Positions 34,249-43,884 of a DNA stretch of 64,000 nucleotides are shown here, in pieces (the stretch's first letter is position 1; every line of letters begins with the position of its first letter). Origin of the DNA: Microbacterium sp. zg-Y625 (GTDB lineage Bacteria > Actinomycetota > Actinomycetes > Actinomycetales > Microbacteriaceae). Where the stretch lies: assembly GCF_030246925.1 (NCBI RefSeq), contig NZ_CP126740.1:2728001-2792000 (forward strand), written 5' to 3'. The notes under the pieces were generated by a model. The model saw only the letters and a list, made by a program, of their open reading frames with translations. It ran no database searches and was not told the origin of the DNA. A program made the position numbers and the translations under genes.

Positions 34249-35157
34249 TCAGAGCGCGCGGAGGATGTCGGCGACGCCGCCGGCCTCGACCGAGCCGGTG
34301 GTCTCGCCCGCGACGGAGCGCACCTCGTCGGCGCCCTGCGCCATCGCCACGGCGCGACCGCCGTTGCGCCGCGCCCACCGGAACATGCCGACGTCGTTGC
34401 GGCCGTCGCCGATCACGATCACGTGCGCCGGGTCGACCCCGAGCCAGTCGCAGACGAGGGCGAGGGCGCTGGACTTGTCGACGCCGCGCGGCGCGATGTC
34501 GAGCCACGCCGTCCACCCCACCGCGTACGACACCTCGTTCAGCCCGATGCGGGCGACGAGGTCGACGAAGTCCTGCTCGGTCTCATCCGGCGACACCACC
34601 ACGACGCGGCTCGCGGGCCGGGCGGACAGCTCGTCGAACGGAACCTGCTTGGCCCCCTGCAGATTCCAGTCGTCGAGATGCTCGGTGTAGAGGCGGCTGC
34701 CGTCGGGCAACTCCACCATGTACCGCGCGTCCGGCAGGTGCTCGCGCAGAAGCGTCAGCACCTCGGTCGGGTCGAAGGTCTCGGTGTGGAACCGCTCGTA
34801 CCGCACCTCTTCGCCAGCGACGCGCTTCATGATCACGGCGCCGTTGGAGCAGACGACGTACTCCGGGGCGATCTCGAGCACGCGCAGGATGCCGCGGGTG
34901 CTCTCCCAACTGCGCCCCGTCGCCAGCATCACCTCGTGCCCGGCACGGTGCGCGTGGGCGACGGCCTCGACGATGCCGGGGCTGAGCGTCTCGTCCTGGA
35001 GGAGGATGGTGCCGTCGATGTCGAGCACGATGAGCAGCCGCTCGGTGGGGACGCGAGGGTTCTCGGCATCCTCGGCGATGTCCTCGACGAGCTCGGCGGC
35101 GTCGGCCTGGTCCGTGATCTCGACGCTGCCGGTGCGGGGAAGATGCGCGTGATTCAT
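34249..35157 (-). CDS. Cof-type HAD-superfamily phosphatase
   Basis: A 302-residue phosphohydrolase. Motif I is [12 protein letters not shown] with the two catalytic aspartates, motif II lies in [10 protein letters not shown], and motif IV is [14 protein letters not shown]; between them is the type IIB cap found in Cof/YbiV-like sugar-phosphate or FMN phosphatases. About 45 acidic residues precede the domain. The ATG overlaps the serS stop by 4 bp, so the gene is co-translated with seryl-tRNA synthetase, an arrangement common in actinobacteria. The physiological substrate is not known. Confidence 0.9.
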   Translation of the reverse strand: MNHAHLPRTGSVEITDQADAAELVEDIAEDAENPRVPTERLLIVLDIDGTILLQDETLSPGIVEAVAHAHRAGHEVMLATGRSWESTRGILRVLEIAPEYVVCSNGAVIMKRVAGEEVRYERFHTETFDPTEVLTLLREHLPDARYMVELPDGSRLYTEHLDDWNLQGAKQVPFDELSARPASRVVVVSPDETEQDFVDLVARIGLNEVSYAVGWTAWLDIAPRGVDKSSALALVCDWLGVDPAHVIVIGDGRNDVGMFRWARRNGGRAVAMAQGADEVRSVAGETTGSVEAGGVADILRAL

Positions 35158-36419
35158 CCGATCGGCTCCAGGACCTCGAGGCCTCCCAGGAACGGGCGCA
35201 GCACCTCGGGCACCCACACCGAGCCGTCGGCGCGCTGGTGCGTCTCGAGGAGCGCAACGATCCAGCGGGTGGTGGCGAGCGTGCCGTTGAGGGTCGCGAC
35301 GTGCGCGGTCTTGCCGCCGTCCGGCCGGTAGCGGATGTCCAGCCGCCGCGCCTGGTAGGTGGTGCAGTTGCTCGTGCTGGTGAGCTCGCGGTAGGCGCCC
35401 TGCGTGGGCACCCAGGCCTCGATGTCGTACTTGCGCGCCGCCGACGAGCCGAGATCGCCGGCAGCCACGTCGATCACGCGATAGCTGAGGCCGAGGTCGC
35501 GCAGCATCTGCTCCTGCAGCGCGACGAGGCGCTCGTGCTCCGCCTGCGCGTCATCGGGCGTCGTGTAGACGAACATCTCGAGCTTGTTGAACTGGTGGAC
35601 GCGGATGATGCCGCGGGTGTCCTTGCCGTACGACCCCGCTTCGCTGCGGTAGCAGGTGGACCAGCCGGCATAGCGCTTGGGCCCGCGGGCCAGGTCGATG
35701 ATCTCGTCCATGTGGTAGCCGGCGAGAGGCACCTCGCTGGTGCCGACGAGGTACAGGTCCTCATCGGCCAGGTGGTACACCTCGTCGGCGTGCTGGCCGA
35801 GGAAGCCGGTGCCGCGCATGACCTCCGGACGCACGAGCGTGGGCGGGATCATGGGCGTGAAGCCGGCCTGCAGCGCACGGTCGAGGCCCAGGTTCATGAG
35901 GGCCAGCTCGAGGCGGGCGCCGATGCCGGTGAGGAAGTAGAAACGCGCGCCCGACACCTTGGTGCCGCGCTCCATGTCGATCGCGCCGAGCTTCTCGCCG
36001 AGCGCGAGGTGGTCGAGGGGCTCGAAGTCGAACGACGGGGGCTCGCCGTGCGTGCGCAGCGTGACGAAGTTCTCCTCGCCGCCTGCGGGGACGCCGTCGA
36101 GGACGATGTTCTCCAGCTTGGCGAAGGCGGCCTCGGCGGCGGCCTCGGCCTCGGCGACCTGCCGCTGCGCGGCCTTGACCTTCTCGCTCAGCTCCTTGGC
36201 CTCGGCCACGAGCGCGGCCTTGTCCTCTTTGGGGGCCTGCGCGACGCGCTTGCCGTGGGCGTTCTGCGCCGCACGCAGCTCTTCGAACGCGGTGATGGCG
36301 GCACGACGGTCACGGTCGGCCGCGACGGCGTCGTCGACGGTCTGGGACGACTCACCGCGGGCCAGCTGCGAGCGCGTGACGAGGTCAGGCCGGTCGCGGA
36401 GAAGAGCGGGATCGATCAT
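35154..36419 (-). CDS. serS: seryl-tRNA synthetase
   Basis: A 421-residue class II synthetase that charges tRNA-Ser. Residues 1-105 form the antiparallel coiled coil that grips the long variable arm (charged Ala/Lys/Glu helices around [20 protein letters not shown]). The catalytic domain has [10 protein letters not shown], motif 2 in [26 protein letters not shown], and motif 3 in [18 protein letters not shown]. The size is normal for the bacterial enzyme. The start [22 protein letters not shown] is the conserved N-terminus. It lies beside two tRNA-Ser genes and in an operon with a HAD phosphatase. Confidence 0.97.
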   Translation of the reverse strand: MIDPALLRDRPDLVTRSQLARGESSQTVDDAVAADRDRRAAITAFEELRAAQNAHGKRVAQAPKEDKAALVAEAKELSEKVKAAQRQVAEAEAAAEAAFAKLENIVLDGVPAGGEENFVTLRTHGEPPSFDFEPLDHLALGEKLGAIDMERGTKVSGARFYFLTGIGARLELALMNLGLDRALQAGFTPMIPPTLVRPEVMRGTGFLGQHADEVYHLADEDLYLVGTSEVPLAGYHMDEIIDLARGPKRYAGWSTCYRSEAGSYGKDTRGIIRVHQFNKLEMFVYTTPDDAQAEHERLVALQEQMLRDLGLSYRVIDVAAGDLGSSAARKYDIEAWVPTQGAYRELTSTSNCTTYQARRLDIRYRPDGGKTAHVATLNGTLATTRWIVALLETHQRADGSVWVPEVLRPFLGGLEVLEPIG

Positions 36420-36469
36420 CCGTCAATCCTCGCACAGGCGCCACCTGCGGGCCCCGCTATCGTGAGGGC

Positions 36470-37501
36470 ATGACCATGCCCGCCACCCCGCGCGCGGCCC
36501 TGGTTTACAACCCCATCAAGGTCGACGCCGCCGCCCTCACCGCGAGCGTGCAGCGGCTGTCCGCCGAGGCGGGCTGGCATGCGCCACTGTTGTTCGCCAC
36601 GACCGTCGACGATCTCGGCGACGCCGCGACGCGCGAGGCGCTGGAGCGTGGCGTGGATGCCGTGCTCGTCGCGGGCGGCGACGGCACCGTTCGCGCGGTC
36701 GCCGGTGCCATGAGCGGCTCGGGCGTCGCGCTCACGATCGTGCCGAGCGGCACGGGCAACCTGCTCGCCCGAAACCTGCGGCTGCCGCTGGGCGACCCCG
36801 AGACGATGATCGCCGCCACCTTCTCGGGCGAGCGCCACGCGATCGACATCGGGTTCGCCGCTTTGCGGCGCCCCGGCGGCGACGTCGACGAGCACGCGTT
36901 CGTGGTGATGGGCGGCATAGGGCTGGATGCCGCGATGATCGCGAACACGAGCCCCCAGCTGAAGCGGAGTGTGGGATGGGTCGCCTACGTCGGGGGCGCA
37001 GCGCGCTCGCTCGTCGGGGCCCACCCGTTCCAGGTCGTCTACCAGGTGCAGGGACACCGCATGCACTCCGCGCGCGTGCACAGCGTGCTGTTCGCCAACT
37101 GCGGCTCGCTCCCGGCGGGCCTGGAACTCATCCCCGAGGCCTCGGTGGCCGACGGACTGCTGGACGTCGCGGTCTTCCAGCCGAAGGGACCGTTCGGCTG
37201 GCTGTTCGTCTGGCGCCGGGTGGCGTGGGACAACAGCGTGCTGCGCCGGTTCCGGGCGGGCCGCAGCGTGCTGGCGCTGCGCACGGAGGACACGGCGGTG
37301 CGCTACGCGCGGGGTCCCGCGCTGGATCTCGCCCCGGCCGGGCCCCAGCCGGTGCAGCTGGACGGCGACGAGTTCGGCGAGGCGGTGCACGTGCACACCC
37401 GCGTAGAGCCCGGTGCGCTCCTGGTCGCGGTGCCGGTGGGGCACACGCTGACACCCGCCGGCAGGCCGACGCTGTGGGCTGGGGCAGCGGGCCGCCGCTG
37501 A
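36470..37501 (+). CDS. diacylglycerol/lipid kinase-family protein
   Basis: A 343-residue kinase of the DagK/YegS group. ALVYNPIKVD opens the fold, VLVAGGDGTVRAVAGAM holds the conserved GGDGT nucleotide loop (around residues 65-69), and PSGTGNLLARNLRLPLGD is the second signature. The C-terminal beta domain contains the lipid-binding region ending in QPVQLDGDEFGEAVHVHTRVEPGALLVAVP. It would phosphorylate diacylglycerol or a related lipid at the membrane. The gene is divergent from serS with 50 bp between the starts. Confidence 0.9.
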   Translation: MTMPATPRAALVYNPIKVDAAALTASVQRLSAEAGWHAPLLFATTVDDLGDAATREALERGVDAVLVAGGDGTVRAVAGAMSGSGVALTIVPSGTGNLLARNLRLPLGDPETMIAATFSGERHAIDIGFAALRRPGGDVDEHAFVVMGGIGLDAAMIANTSPQLKRSVGWVAYVGGAARSLVGAHPFQVVYQVQGHRMHSARVHSVLFANCGSLPAGLELIPEASVADGLLDVAVFQPKGPFGWLFVWRRVAWDNSVLRRFRAGRSVLALRTEDTAVRYARGPALDLAPAGPQPVQLDGDEFGEAVHVHTRVEPGALLVAVPVGHTLTPAGRPTLWAGAAGRR

Positions 37502-37556
37502 GACGCGCCACTGTCAACCCCGCGACGGCGCGGCATCCGTCGACCACCATGACGGC

Positions 37557-38900
37557 ATGGGCGCCCCCTCGATCGTGTGGTTCCGCGATGATCTGAGATT
37601 GGCCGACAACCCGGCGCTGTGTGCGGCGATCGACCGGGCGGAGCCCGTCGTCGGCCTTTACGTGCTCGACGAGCAGTCCCCCGGCATCCGCCCGCTCGGC
37701 GGTGCGGCGAGGTGGTGGCTGCACCATTCGCTCGCCTCGCTGGGCGAGCGGCTCCGCGAGCGGGGCGGCGCGCTCGTGCTCCGTCGGGGCGCCGCGGCCG
37801 GGATCGTGCGCGAGACAGTGGCCGATGTCGGCGCCGGCGCGGTCTTCTGGAACCGCCGGTACGGGGGTGCGGCCTGGCAGGTCGACGCCGACCTCAAAGC
37901 GACGCTGCGCGCCGACGGCGCCGAGGTGGCATCGTTCGCGGCGTCGCTCCTGCACGAGCCCTGGACCGTCACGACCGGTGGCGGCACGCCCTTCTCGGTG
38001 TTCTCCCCGTTCTGGCGGGCCTGCCTGTCGCGGCCGGCACCGCGCGCTCCCCTGCCCGAGCCTCGCGCCGTCAGCGCACCATCGAGGGTGCCGGCATCCG
38101 ACGACCTCGACGACTGGTCGCTGCTGCCGACGCGCCCGGACTGGACCGAGGGACTGCGCGAGACGTGGACGCCGGGCGAGCCCGCGGCACGGGAGCGCCT
38201 GCGCGCGTTCCTCACCGAGGACCTGGCCGGATACGACCGGGCGCGGGACGAGCCCGCCGCCGGGGCCACCTCCCGCCTGTCGCCGCGGCTGCGCTGGGGC
38301 GAGATCAGCCCCTTCACCGTGTGGCACGAAGCCGCTGGCAGCGACGGGTCCGGCCGTTTCCTCTCGGAGCTCGGGTGGCGGGAGTTCGCCTGGCACACGC
38401 TCTTCCACTTCCCCGACCTCGCGACGAAGAACCTGCGCCCGCAGTTCGACGCGTTCCCGTGGCCGCCGCTGGATGCGTCGCACCTCGACGCCTGGCAGCG
38501 CGGGCGCACCGGCATCCCTCTCGTCGACGCGGGGATGGCGGAGCTGTGGCGAACCGGGTACATGCACAACCGGGTGCGCATGGTGACGGCGTCATTTCTC
38601 GTCAAGAACCTGCTCATCGACTGGCGGCGCGGCGAGGAATGGTTCTGGGACACTCTGGTCGACGCGGACGAGGCGAACAATTCCTTCAACTGGCAGTGGG
38701 TGGCCGGATCCGGAGCCGACGCCGCGCCGTACTTCCGCATCTTCAACCCCGAGCTGCAGGCACAGAAGTTCGATCCACGGGGTGAGTACGTCGGGCGCTG
38801 GGCCGGTGCGGGCGAGGTCGACCCGATCGTGGATCTCGGCGAGACGCGCCGGGCCGCGCTCGCCGCCTACGAGGGGGTGAAGCAGGGGCCACGCGGATGA
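37557..38900 (+). CDS. phr: deoxyribodipyrimidine photolyase
   Basis: A 447-residue photolyase that repairs UV-induced pyrimidine dimers with blue light. The N-terminal antenna domain begins IVWFRDDLRLADNPAL. The FAD-binding C-terminal half carries SRLSPRLRWGEISPF, the REFAWHTLFHFPDLATKNLRPQFD segment, and MHNRVRMVTASFLVKNLLIDWRRGEEWFWDTLVDADEANNSFNWQWVAGSGADAAPYFRIFNP, the CPD-class signature with the tryptophans of the electron chain. Length is normal for class I enzymes. It follows the lipid kinase gene on the same strand after 55 bp. Confidence 0.95.
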   Translation: MGAPSIVWFRDDLRLADNPALCAAIDRAEPVVGLYVLDEQSPGIRPLGGAARWWLHHSLASLGERLRERGGALVLRRGAAAGIVRETVADVGAGAVFWNRRYGGAAWQVDADLKATLRADGAEVASFAASLLHEPWTVTTGGGTPFSVFSPFWRACLSRPAPRAPLPEPRAVSAPSRVPASDDLDDWSLLPTRPDWTEGLRETWTPGEPAARERLRAFLTEDLAGYDRARDEPAAGATSRLSPRLRWGEISPFTVWHEAAGSDGSGRFLSELGWREFAWHTLFHFPDLATKNLRPQFDAFPWPPLDASHLDAWQRGRTGIPLVDAGMAELWRTGYMHNRVRMVTASFLVKNLLIDWRRGEEWFWDTLVDADEANNSFNWQWVAGSGADAAPYFRIFNPELQAQKFDPRGEYVGRWAGAGEVDPIVDLGETRRAALAAYEGVKQGPRG

Positions 38901-38949
38901 GTCGACGTGGCGCGGAATGCCGCGGAGCGGCTCGCGGTTGTCGTGTGGG

Positions 38950-40002
38950 ATGACTGCCTCGACCTCCCCCGCCCTGTCCGTCCTCGATCTCGTGCCCGTG
39001 CGCAACGGCCAGACCAGCCCGCAGGCGGTCGCCGCCTCGCTCGCACTGGCCGAGCGCGCCGACGAGCTGGGATACCGCCGCTACTGGTTCGCCGAGCACC
39101 ACAACATGGCGTCGGTGGGATCGACCACTCCCCCGGTGCTCATCGCCGCGGCGGCCGCGCGCACCTCGCGCATCCGCGTCGGCTCCGGCGGGGTGATGCT
39201 CCCCAACCACGCGCCCCTCATCGTGGCGGAGCAGTTCGCCGCACTCGAGGCCCTCGCGCCCGGGCGCATCGACCTCGGCATCGGGCGCGCACCGGGCAGC
39301 GACCCGGTGATCACCCAGCTGCTGCGGATGTCGGGCACCTCGAGCGACGTCGAGCGCTTCCCGCAGCACGTGCAGGACATCCTCACGCTGGTCTCCCCGG
39401 AGGGCGCGACGCTGCAGTTCACCTCCGGCGGCACCTACGACGTGCGCGCGACCCCGGCCGCCGTGACCACCCCCGAGGTATGGCTGCTCGGTTCCAGCGA
39501 CTACTCCGCACAGCTGGCGGCGTCGATGGGCCTTCCCTACGTCTTCGCCAACCACTTCGCGGGCGAGGGTCTGGAGCGGGCGCTGGGGCTCTACCGCGGC
39601 CAGTACCGCCCGAGCGAGGCGCACCCGGAGCCGGTGACCTTCCTCACCGCGAACGTGGTCGCCGCCGACACCGCCGACGAGGCCGAGGCCCGCGCGCTGC
39701 CGCAGCTGCGGGCGATGGCCCGCCTGCGCCTGAACCGCCCGATGGCGGCGATGGAGACGGTCGAGGCCGCCCAGGCGGCCGACGTCGACGAGGCGATGAC
39801 GCCGCTCATCGCGGCGATGCGGGAACGCTGGATCATCGGCACCGGCGAGCAGGCGGCATCCGCGCTGCGTGCACTGGCCGACAAGCACGGTGTCGAGGAG
39901 ATCATGGTCTCGCCGGTCGCCGCAGCCCGCGAGTCGGAGCCGCTCGACGGCGCCGACGGACGCACCCGCACCCTCGAGCTGCTCGCCGCGGCTGCCGCCT
40001 GA
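38950..40002 (+). CDS. LLM-class flavin-dependent oxidoreductase
   Basis: A 350-residue protein of the luciferase-like monooxygenase fold, the MsnO8/YhbW subgroup. Characteristic stretches are LSVLDLVPVRNGQTSPQAVAAS, YWFAEHHNMASVGSTTPPVLIAAAAARTSRIRVGSGGVMLPNHAPLIVAEQFA, and LEALAPGRIDLGIGRAPGSD. The start MTASTSPALS at 38950 is chosen over one 33 bp upstream in the same frame, since the family begins close to LSVLDLVP. Such enzymes use FMN or F420; the substrate is unknown. It ends 6 bp from the convergent pheA stop. Confidence 0.9.
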   Translation: MTASTSPALSVLDLVPVRNGQTSPQAVAASLALAERADELGYRRYWFAEHHNMASVGSTTPPVLIAAAAARTSRIRVGSGGVMLPNHAPLIVAEQFAALEALAPGRIDLGIGRAPGSDPVITQLLRMSGTSSDVERFPQHVQDILTLVSPEGATLQFTSGGTYDVRATPAAVTTPEVWLLGSSDYSAQLAASMGLPYVFANHFAGEGLERALGLYRGQYRPSEAHPEPVTFLTANVVAADTADEAEARALPQLRAMARLRLNRPMAAMETVEAAQAADVDEAMTPLIAAMRERWIIGTGEQAASALRALADKHGVEEIMVSPVAAARESEPLDGADGRTRTLELLAAAAA

Positions 40003-40008
40003 GGCGCG

Positions 40009-40968
40009 TCAGTCCTCGGGTTCGCCCGACAGGAGCCCCCGCAGCCAATCCCGCGCCTCGACGAACACCTCGTCGGAGTACCGATCGGGGTACCGGACGA
40101 TGGCGCGGTCGGCCCGGGGGTAGGACCCGAGGAACGTCACCCGGGGGCTGAAGCGACGCAGCCCCATCAACGCGTCGGCCATGCGCTCATTCTCGATGTG
40201 GCCGTCGGCGTCGATGACGAAGCGGTAGCGGCCGAGGGCGTCGCCGATGGGGCGGGACTCGATGAGCGACAGGTTGATCCCGCGCGTGGAGAACTGCTCC
40301 AGCAGCTCCAGCAGCGCGCCGGGGTGGTCTTCGGGGAGCTCCGCGATGAGCGAGGTCTTGTCGGCGCCCGTCGGAGCCGGCGGCGTGCCGGGTCGGCTCA
40401 CGAGCACGAACCGGGTGACGGCGTTCGGGTTGTCGCCGATGGACCGGGCGAGCAGCTGCAGGTCGTGGTGCTCCAGGATGCCGGGGGGCGCGATGGCGGC
40501 GTCGGCCTGGCTCGACCCGTCGAGCATGTCGAGGGCCGCGGCGACGTTGCTGGGTGCCGGCAGGTGCGCGTGGGCGGGGAGCGTCTCGGACAGCCAGCCG
40601 AGGCACTGGGCGTAGGCGACAGGGTGCGCCGCGATGAGCGAGACGTCCTCGAGCGTCGTTCCGGGGCGCGCGACCAGGACGAAGTTCACCGGGACGAGGT
40701 ACTCCCCGACGATCCGCAGGCCCGGCATGGTCGCCAGGGCGTCCTGAGCGGTGGAGACGCCGCCGTCGATCGAGTTCTCGATCGCGATCATCGCGGCATC
40801 CGACCGCCCCGACACCACGTCCGCGAGCGCCTCGCCGACGTTGCGCACCGGACGCCAGTTCTGGTCGCGGGCTTCGGGCACCTGAGCGAGGGCGGCCTCG
40901 GTGAAGGTGCCGGCCGGACCCAGGTAGCTGTAGGTGCGACGGGCGGGAACGGTGGGCTCGGGGGTCAC
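40009..40968 (-). CDS. pheA: prephenate dehydratase
   Basis: A 319-residue monofunctional enzyme that converts prephenate to phenylpyruvate in phenylalanine synthesis. The catalytic domain opens TYSYLGPAGTFTEAAL, contains IENSIDGGVSTAQDAL and the TRF motif (NAVTRFVLVS), and is followed by an ACT domain (LIAELPEDHPGALLELLEQF, ESRPIGDALGRYRFVID with the ESRP phenylalanine site). Feedback inhibition by phenylalanine is expected from this domain. The GTG at 40968 is taken as start; a TTG three codons upstream (40977) is possible. No chorismate mutase domain is fused. Confidence 0.95.
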   Translation of the reverse strand: MTPEPTVPARRTYSYLGPAGTFTEAALAQVPEARDQNWRPVRNVGEALADVVSGRSDAAMIAIENSIDGGVSTAQDALATMPGLRIVGEYLVPVNFVLVARPGTTLEDVSLIAAHPVAYAQCLGWLSETLPAHAHLPAPSNVAAALDMLDGSSQADAAIAPPGILEHHDLQLLARSIGDNPNAVTRFVLVSRPGTPPAPTGADKTSLIAELPEDHPGALLELLEQFSTRGINLSLIESRPIGDALGRYRFVIDADGHIENERMADALMGLRRFSPRVTFLGSYPRADRAIVRYPDRYSDEVFVEARDWLRGLLSGEPED

Positions 40969-41088
40969 GGGGAGCAAGCCTAGTCCGGTGGGTTTCGCCT
41001 CTCGCGGGGCGCGGCGTCCTCCTCCGCTCCCGGCCCTGCTGTGTCAAGCCTGCGTGCGCCCACCGGCGACAGGGGGCAGACTGGGAGG

Positions 41089-42729
41089 ATGAGCCGAGCA
41101 GGACAGCCCGCCGAAGCATCCGATCTCGTCGACATCGACGAACTCGTCGCCGCCTATTACGACCGCAAGCCCGACCCGTCCGTCGCCGCCCAGCGCGTCG
41201 CGTTCGGCACCAGCGGCCACCGCGGATCGTCGCTGTCGACCAGCTTCAACGAGGACCACATCCTCGCGACGACGCAGGCGATCGTCGACTACCGCCGCGC
41301 GCAGGGCATCACGGGTCCGCTGTTCCTGGGGCGTGACACCCACGGGCTCTCGCGGCCGGCCGAGCGCAGCGCCATCGAGGTGCTCGTGGGCAACGGCATC
41401 GACGTGCGCGTGGACTCCCGCGACGCGTGGGTGCCGACGCCGGCGCTGAGCCTCGCGATCCTCGCGCACAACCGGGCGCTCGAGGCCACCGACCCGGCGC
41501 GGGCGGACGGCATCGTCGTCACCCCGTCGCACAACCCGCCCCGCGACGGCGGCTTCAAGTACAACCCGCCGCACGGCGGCCCCGCCGACACCGACGCGAC
41601 CGGCTGGGTCGCCGACCGGGCCAACGCGCTCATCGCCGCGGGACTCGAGGGCGTCACCCGCACGCGGTTCGCCGATATCGACACCGCCCAGCTCGAAACG
41701 TACGACTTCCGCGAGGAGTACGTGCGCGAGCTGGCCTCGATCATCGACATCGACGCGATCCGCTCCGCGGGCGTGCGCATCGGCGCCGACCCCCTCGGGG
41801 GCGCCTCGGTGGAGTACTGGGCCCTCATCGCGGAGAAGTACGGCCTGGACCTCACGGTGGTGAACCCCGACGTCGACCCGACGTGGCGGTTCATGACGCT
41901 GGACTGGGACGAGAAGATCCGCATGGATCCGTCGTCGCCGTCGGCGATGGCGTCGCTGCTGGCCCGCCGCGACGAGTACGACATCCTCACCGGCAACGAT
42001 GCCGACGCCGACCGGCACGGCATCGTCACGCCCGACGCGGGGCTGATGAACCCCAACCACTACCTCGCCGTCGCGATCGACTACCTGTTCCGGCACCGCG
42101 AGGGGTGGCCGGCGGATGCCGCGATCGGCAAGACCCTGGTGTCGTCGATGATCATCGACCGCGTCGCCGCCTCGCTCGGCCGCCCCCTGCTGGAGGTGCC
42201 GGTCGGGTTCAAGTGGTTCGTGCCCGGCCTGCTCGACGGCTCCGTCGCCTTCGGCGGCGAGGAGTCGGCGGGGGCGTCGTTCCTGCGCAAAGACGGAAGC
42301 GTCTGGACCACCGACAAGGACGGCATCCTGCTGTGCCTGCTGGCGGCGGAGATCCTCGCGGTCACGGGCAAGACGCCGTCGCAGCGCTATGCCGAGCTCG
42401 AGGCGGAGTTCGGCGCCTCGGCGTACGAGCGCGTCGACGCCCCGGCGACGCCCGAGCAGAAGGCGACGCTGGCCAAGCTCTCGCCCGAGGCCGTCACCGC
42501 CACGGAGCTGGCCGGCGAGCCCATCACCGCGAAGCTGTCGCACGCGCCCGGCAACGGCGCGCCGATCGGCGGACTGAAGGTGCAGACCGAGCACGCGTGG
42601 TTCGCCGCCCGCCCGTCCGGCACCGAGGACGTCTACAAGCTGTACGCCGAGTCGCTGCGCGGCCCGGAGCACCTGCGCGAGGTGCAGGCCGAGGCCCGCG
42701 CCGTGGTCGCCGCCGCGCTCGGCGGCTGA
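41089..42729 (+). CDS. pgm: phosphoglucomutase (alpha-D-glucose phosphate-specific)
   Basis: A 546-residue phosphohexomutase that interconverts glucose-1- and glucose-6-phosphate. Landmarks in order are [15 protein letters not shown], the phosphoserine loop [19 protein letters not shown] (active Ser in SHNP), the metal loop [14 protein letters not shown], the sugar loop [11 protein letters not shown], and the phosphate-binding [15 protein letters not shown]. This order and length match the Pgm subgroup rather than PgmB or ManB. The GGGAGG directly touches the ATG, so initiation may be leaderless-like or may use AGGGGG further upstream. A strong hairpin follows the stop. Confidence 0.95.
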   Translation: MSRAGQPAEASDLVDIDELVAAYYDRKPDPSVAAQRVAFGTSGHRGSSLSTSFNEDHILATTQAIVDYRRAQGITGPLFLGRDTHGLSRPAERSAIEVLVGNGIDVRVDSRDAWVPTPALSLAILAHNRALEATDPARADGIVVTPSHNPPRDGGFKYNPPHGGPADTDATGWVADRANALIAAGLEGVTRTRFADIDTAQLETYDFREEYVRELASIIDIDAIRSAGVRIGADPLGGASVEYWALIAEKYGLDLTVVNPDVDPTWRFMTLDWDEKIRMDPSSPSAMASLLARRDEYDILTGNDADADRHGIVTPDAGLMNPNHYLAVAIDYLFRHREGWPADAAIGKTLVSSMIIDRVAASLGRPLLEVPVGFKWFVPGLLDGSVAFGGEESAGASFLRKDGSVWTTDKDGILLCLLAAEILAVTGKTPSQRYAELEAEFGASAYERVDAPATPEQKATLAKLSPEAVTATELAGEPITAKLSHAPGNGAPIGGLKVQTEHAWFAARPSGTEDVYKLYAESLRGPEHLREVQAEARAVVAAALGG

Positions 42730-42760
42730 CCCGCGGGGGGTTCACCAGAACCGTGAGACC

Positions 42761-42813
42761 GCATCTGGCGGCCGAGACAGTGGGAAACGACCAATGTCTC
42801 GGCCGCCAGATGC
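42761..42813. terminator. 19-bp perfect inverted repeat after pgm
   Basis: GCATCTGGCGGCCGAGACA (42761-42779) is followed, after a 15-nt loop, by its exact reverse complement (42795-42813). It lies 32 bp after the pgm stop and 58 bp before corA on the same strand. The stem is far stronger than needed for termination and the downstream TGTTTCAG is only mildly T-rich, so it may be a palindromic repeat element that also insulates the two genes. Confidence 0.7.
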
Positions 42814-42870
42814 TGTTTCAGCGATCGAGGGCGGCGCGGCGCGGGGCTCCGGAGGGGGCAGACTGGCGGG

Positions 42871-43869
42871 ATGCCTATCATCGACAACGCCGTGTATGTG
42901 GACGGGGAGCGGATCCGCAACCCCGCGACCCTCGAGCAGACCTTCGAGCACATGAAGGCCAACCACGGGATGGCGTGGATCGGCCTGCTGCGGCCGACGC
43001 CGGAGGAGCTTCAGCAGGTGGCGGCCGAGTTCTCGCTGCATCCGCTCGCCGTGGAAGACGCGCTCGCCGGCCACCAGCGCCCGAAGATCGAGCGTTACGG
43101 CGACATCCTCTTCACCGTGCTGCGCCCGGCCAGCTACAACGACGCGGCCGAGACGGTCGATTTCGGTGAGCTGCACGTGTTCGTCGGCCCGGACTTCGTC
43201 GTCACGATCCGCCACGCCGACGTCCCCGACCTCGCCGTCGTCCGGCGCCGCCTCGAGCAGCAGCCGGCGCTGCTAGCGAAGGGCCCGCAGGTCGTGCTCG
43301 CCGCGATCCTCGACGAAGTCGTCGACGAATACGCGCCGGTGACCGCAGGGCTGCAGAACGACGTCGACGAGATCGAGGACTCGCTGTTCAGCGACACCGG
43401 CTCCGAGCTGTCCCGTCGCATCTACGAGCTGTCTCGGGAGGTCATCCTCTTCCAGCGCGCCACGGAGCCGCTCAGCGAGATGCTCGAGGCGGTGCTGCGG
43501 GGCGCCGAGAAGTATCGGGTCGACATCGAGCTGCAGCGTGAGCTGCGCAACGTGGAGGACCACGTCATCCGCATCACCGAGAAGATCGCGGCGCTGCGAG
43601 CGATCCTCGAGAACGCGCTCACCGTCAACGCCACGCTCGTCACCCACCGCCAGACCGACACCGCGCTGGAGCAGAGCGAGCAGGTCAAGAAGATCTCGGG
43701 GTGGGCGGCGATCCTCTTCGGTCCGACGCTGGTCGGCACCGTCTACGGCATGAACTTCACCTACATGCCCGAGCTGCAATCGCCGTGGGGCTACCCGCTG
43801 GCGCTCCTCGGGATGCTGGCGACCTCGGTGGTGCTGTACCTGGTCTTCAAGGCCCGCCGCTGGATGTGA
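42871..43869 (+). CDS. corA: CorA-family magnesium/cobalt transporter
   Basis: A 332-residue divalent cation channel. The N-terminal cytoplasmic domain contains HPLAVEDALAGHQRPKIERYGDILFTVLRPA, followed by long helices ending in the stalk. Two C-terminal membrane helices (about 275-295 and 305-325) enclose the selectivity motif YGMNFTYMPEL with the invariant Gly-Met-Asn. Length and layout are standard. The ATG at 42871 follows GGAGGGGGCAGACTGGCGGG. It stands alone after the pgm hairpin. Confidence 0.94.
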   Translation: MPIIDNAVYVDGERIRNPATLEQTFEHMKANHGMAWIGLLRPTPEELQQVAAEFSLHPLAVEDALAGHQRPKIERYGDILFTVLRPASYNDAAETVDFGELHVFVGPDFVVTIRHADVPDLAVVRRRLEQQPALLAKGPQVVLAAILDEVVDEYAPVTAGLQNDVDEIEDSLFSDTGSELSRRIYELSREVILFQRATEPLSEMLEAVLRGAEKYRVDIELQRELRNVEDHVIRITEKIAALRAILENALTVNATLVTHRQTDTALEQSEQVKKISGWAAILFGPTLVGTVYGMNFTYMPELQSPWGYPLALLGMLATSVVLYLVFKARRWM

Positions 43870-43884
43870 GCGGAGCGCGGGCCG

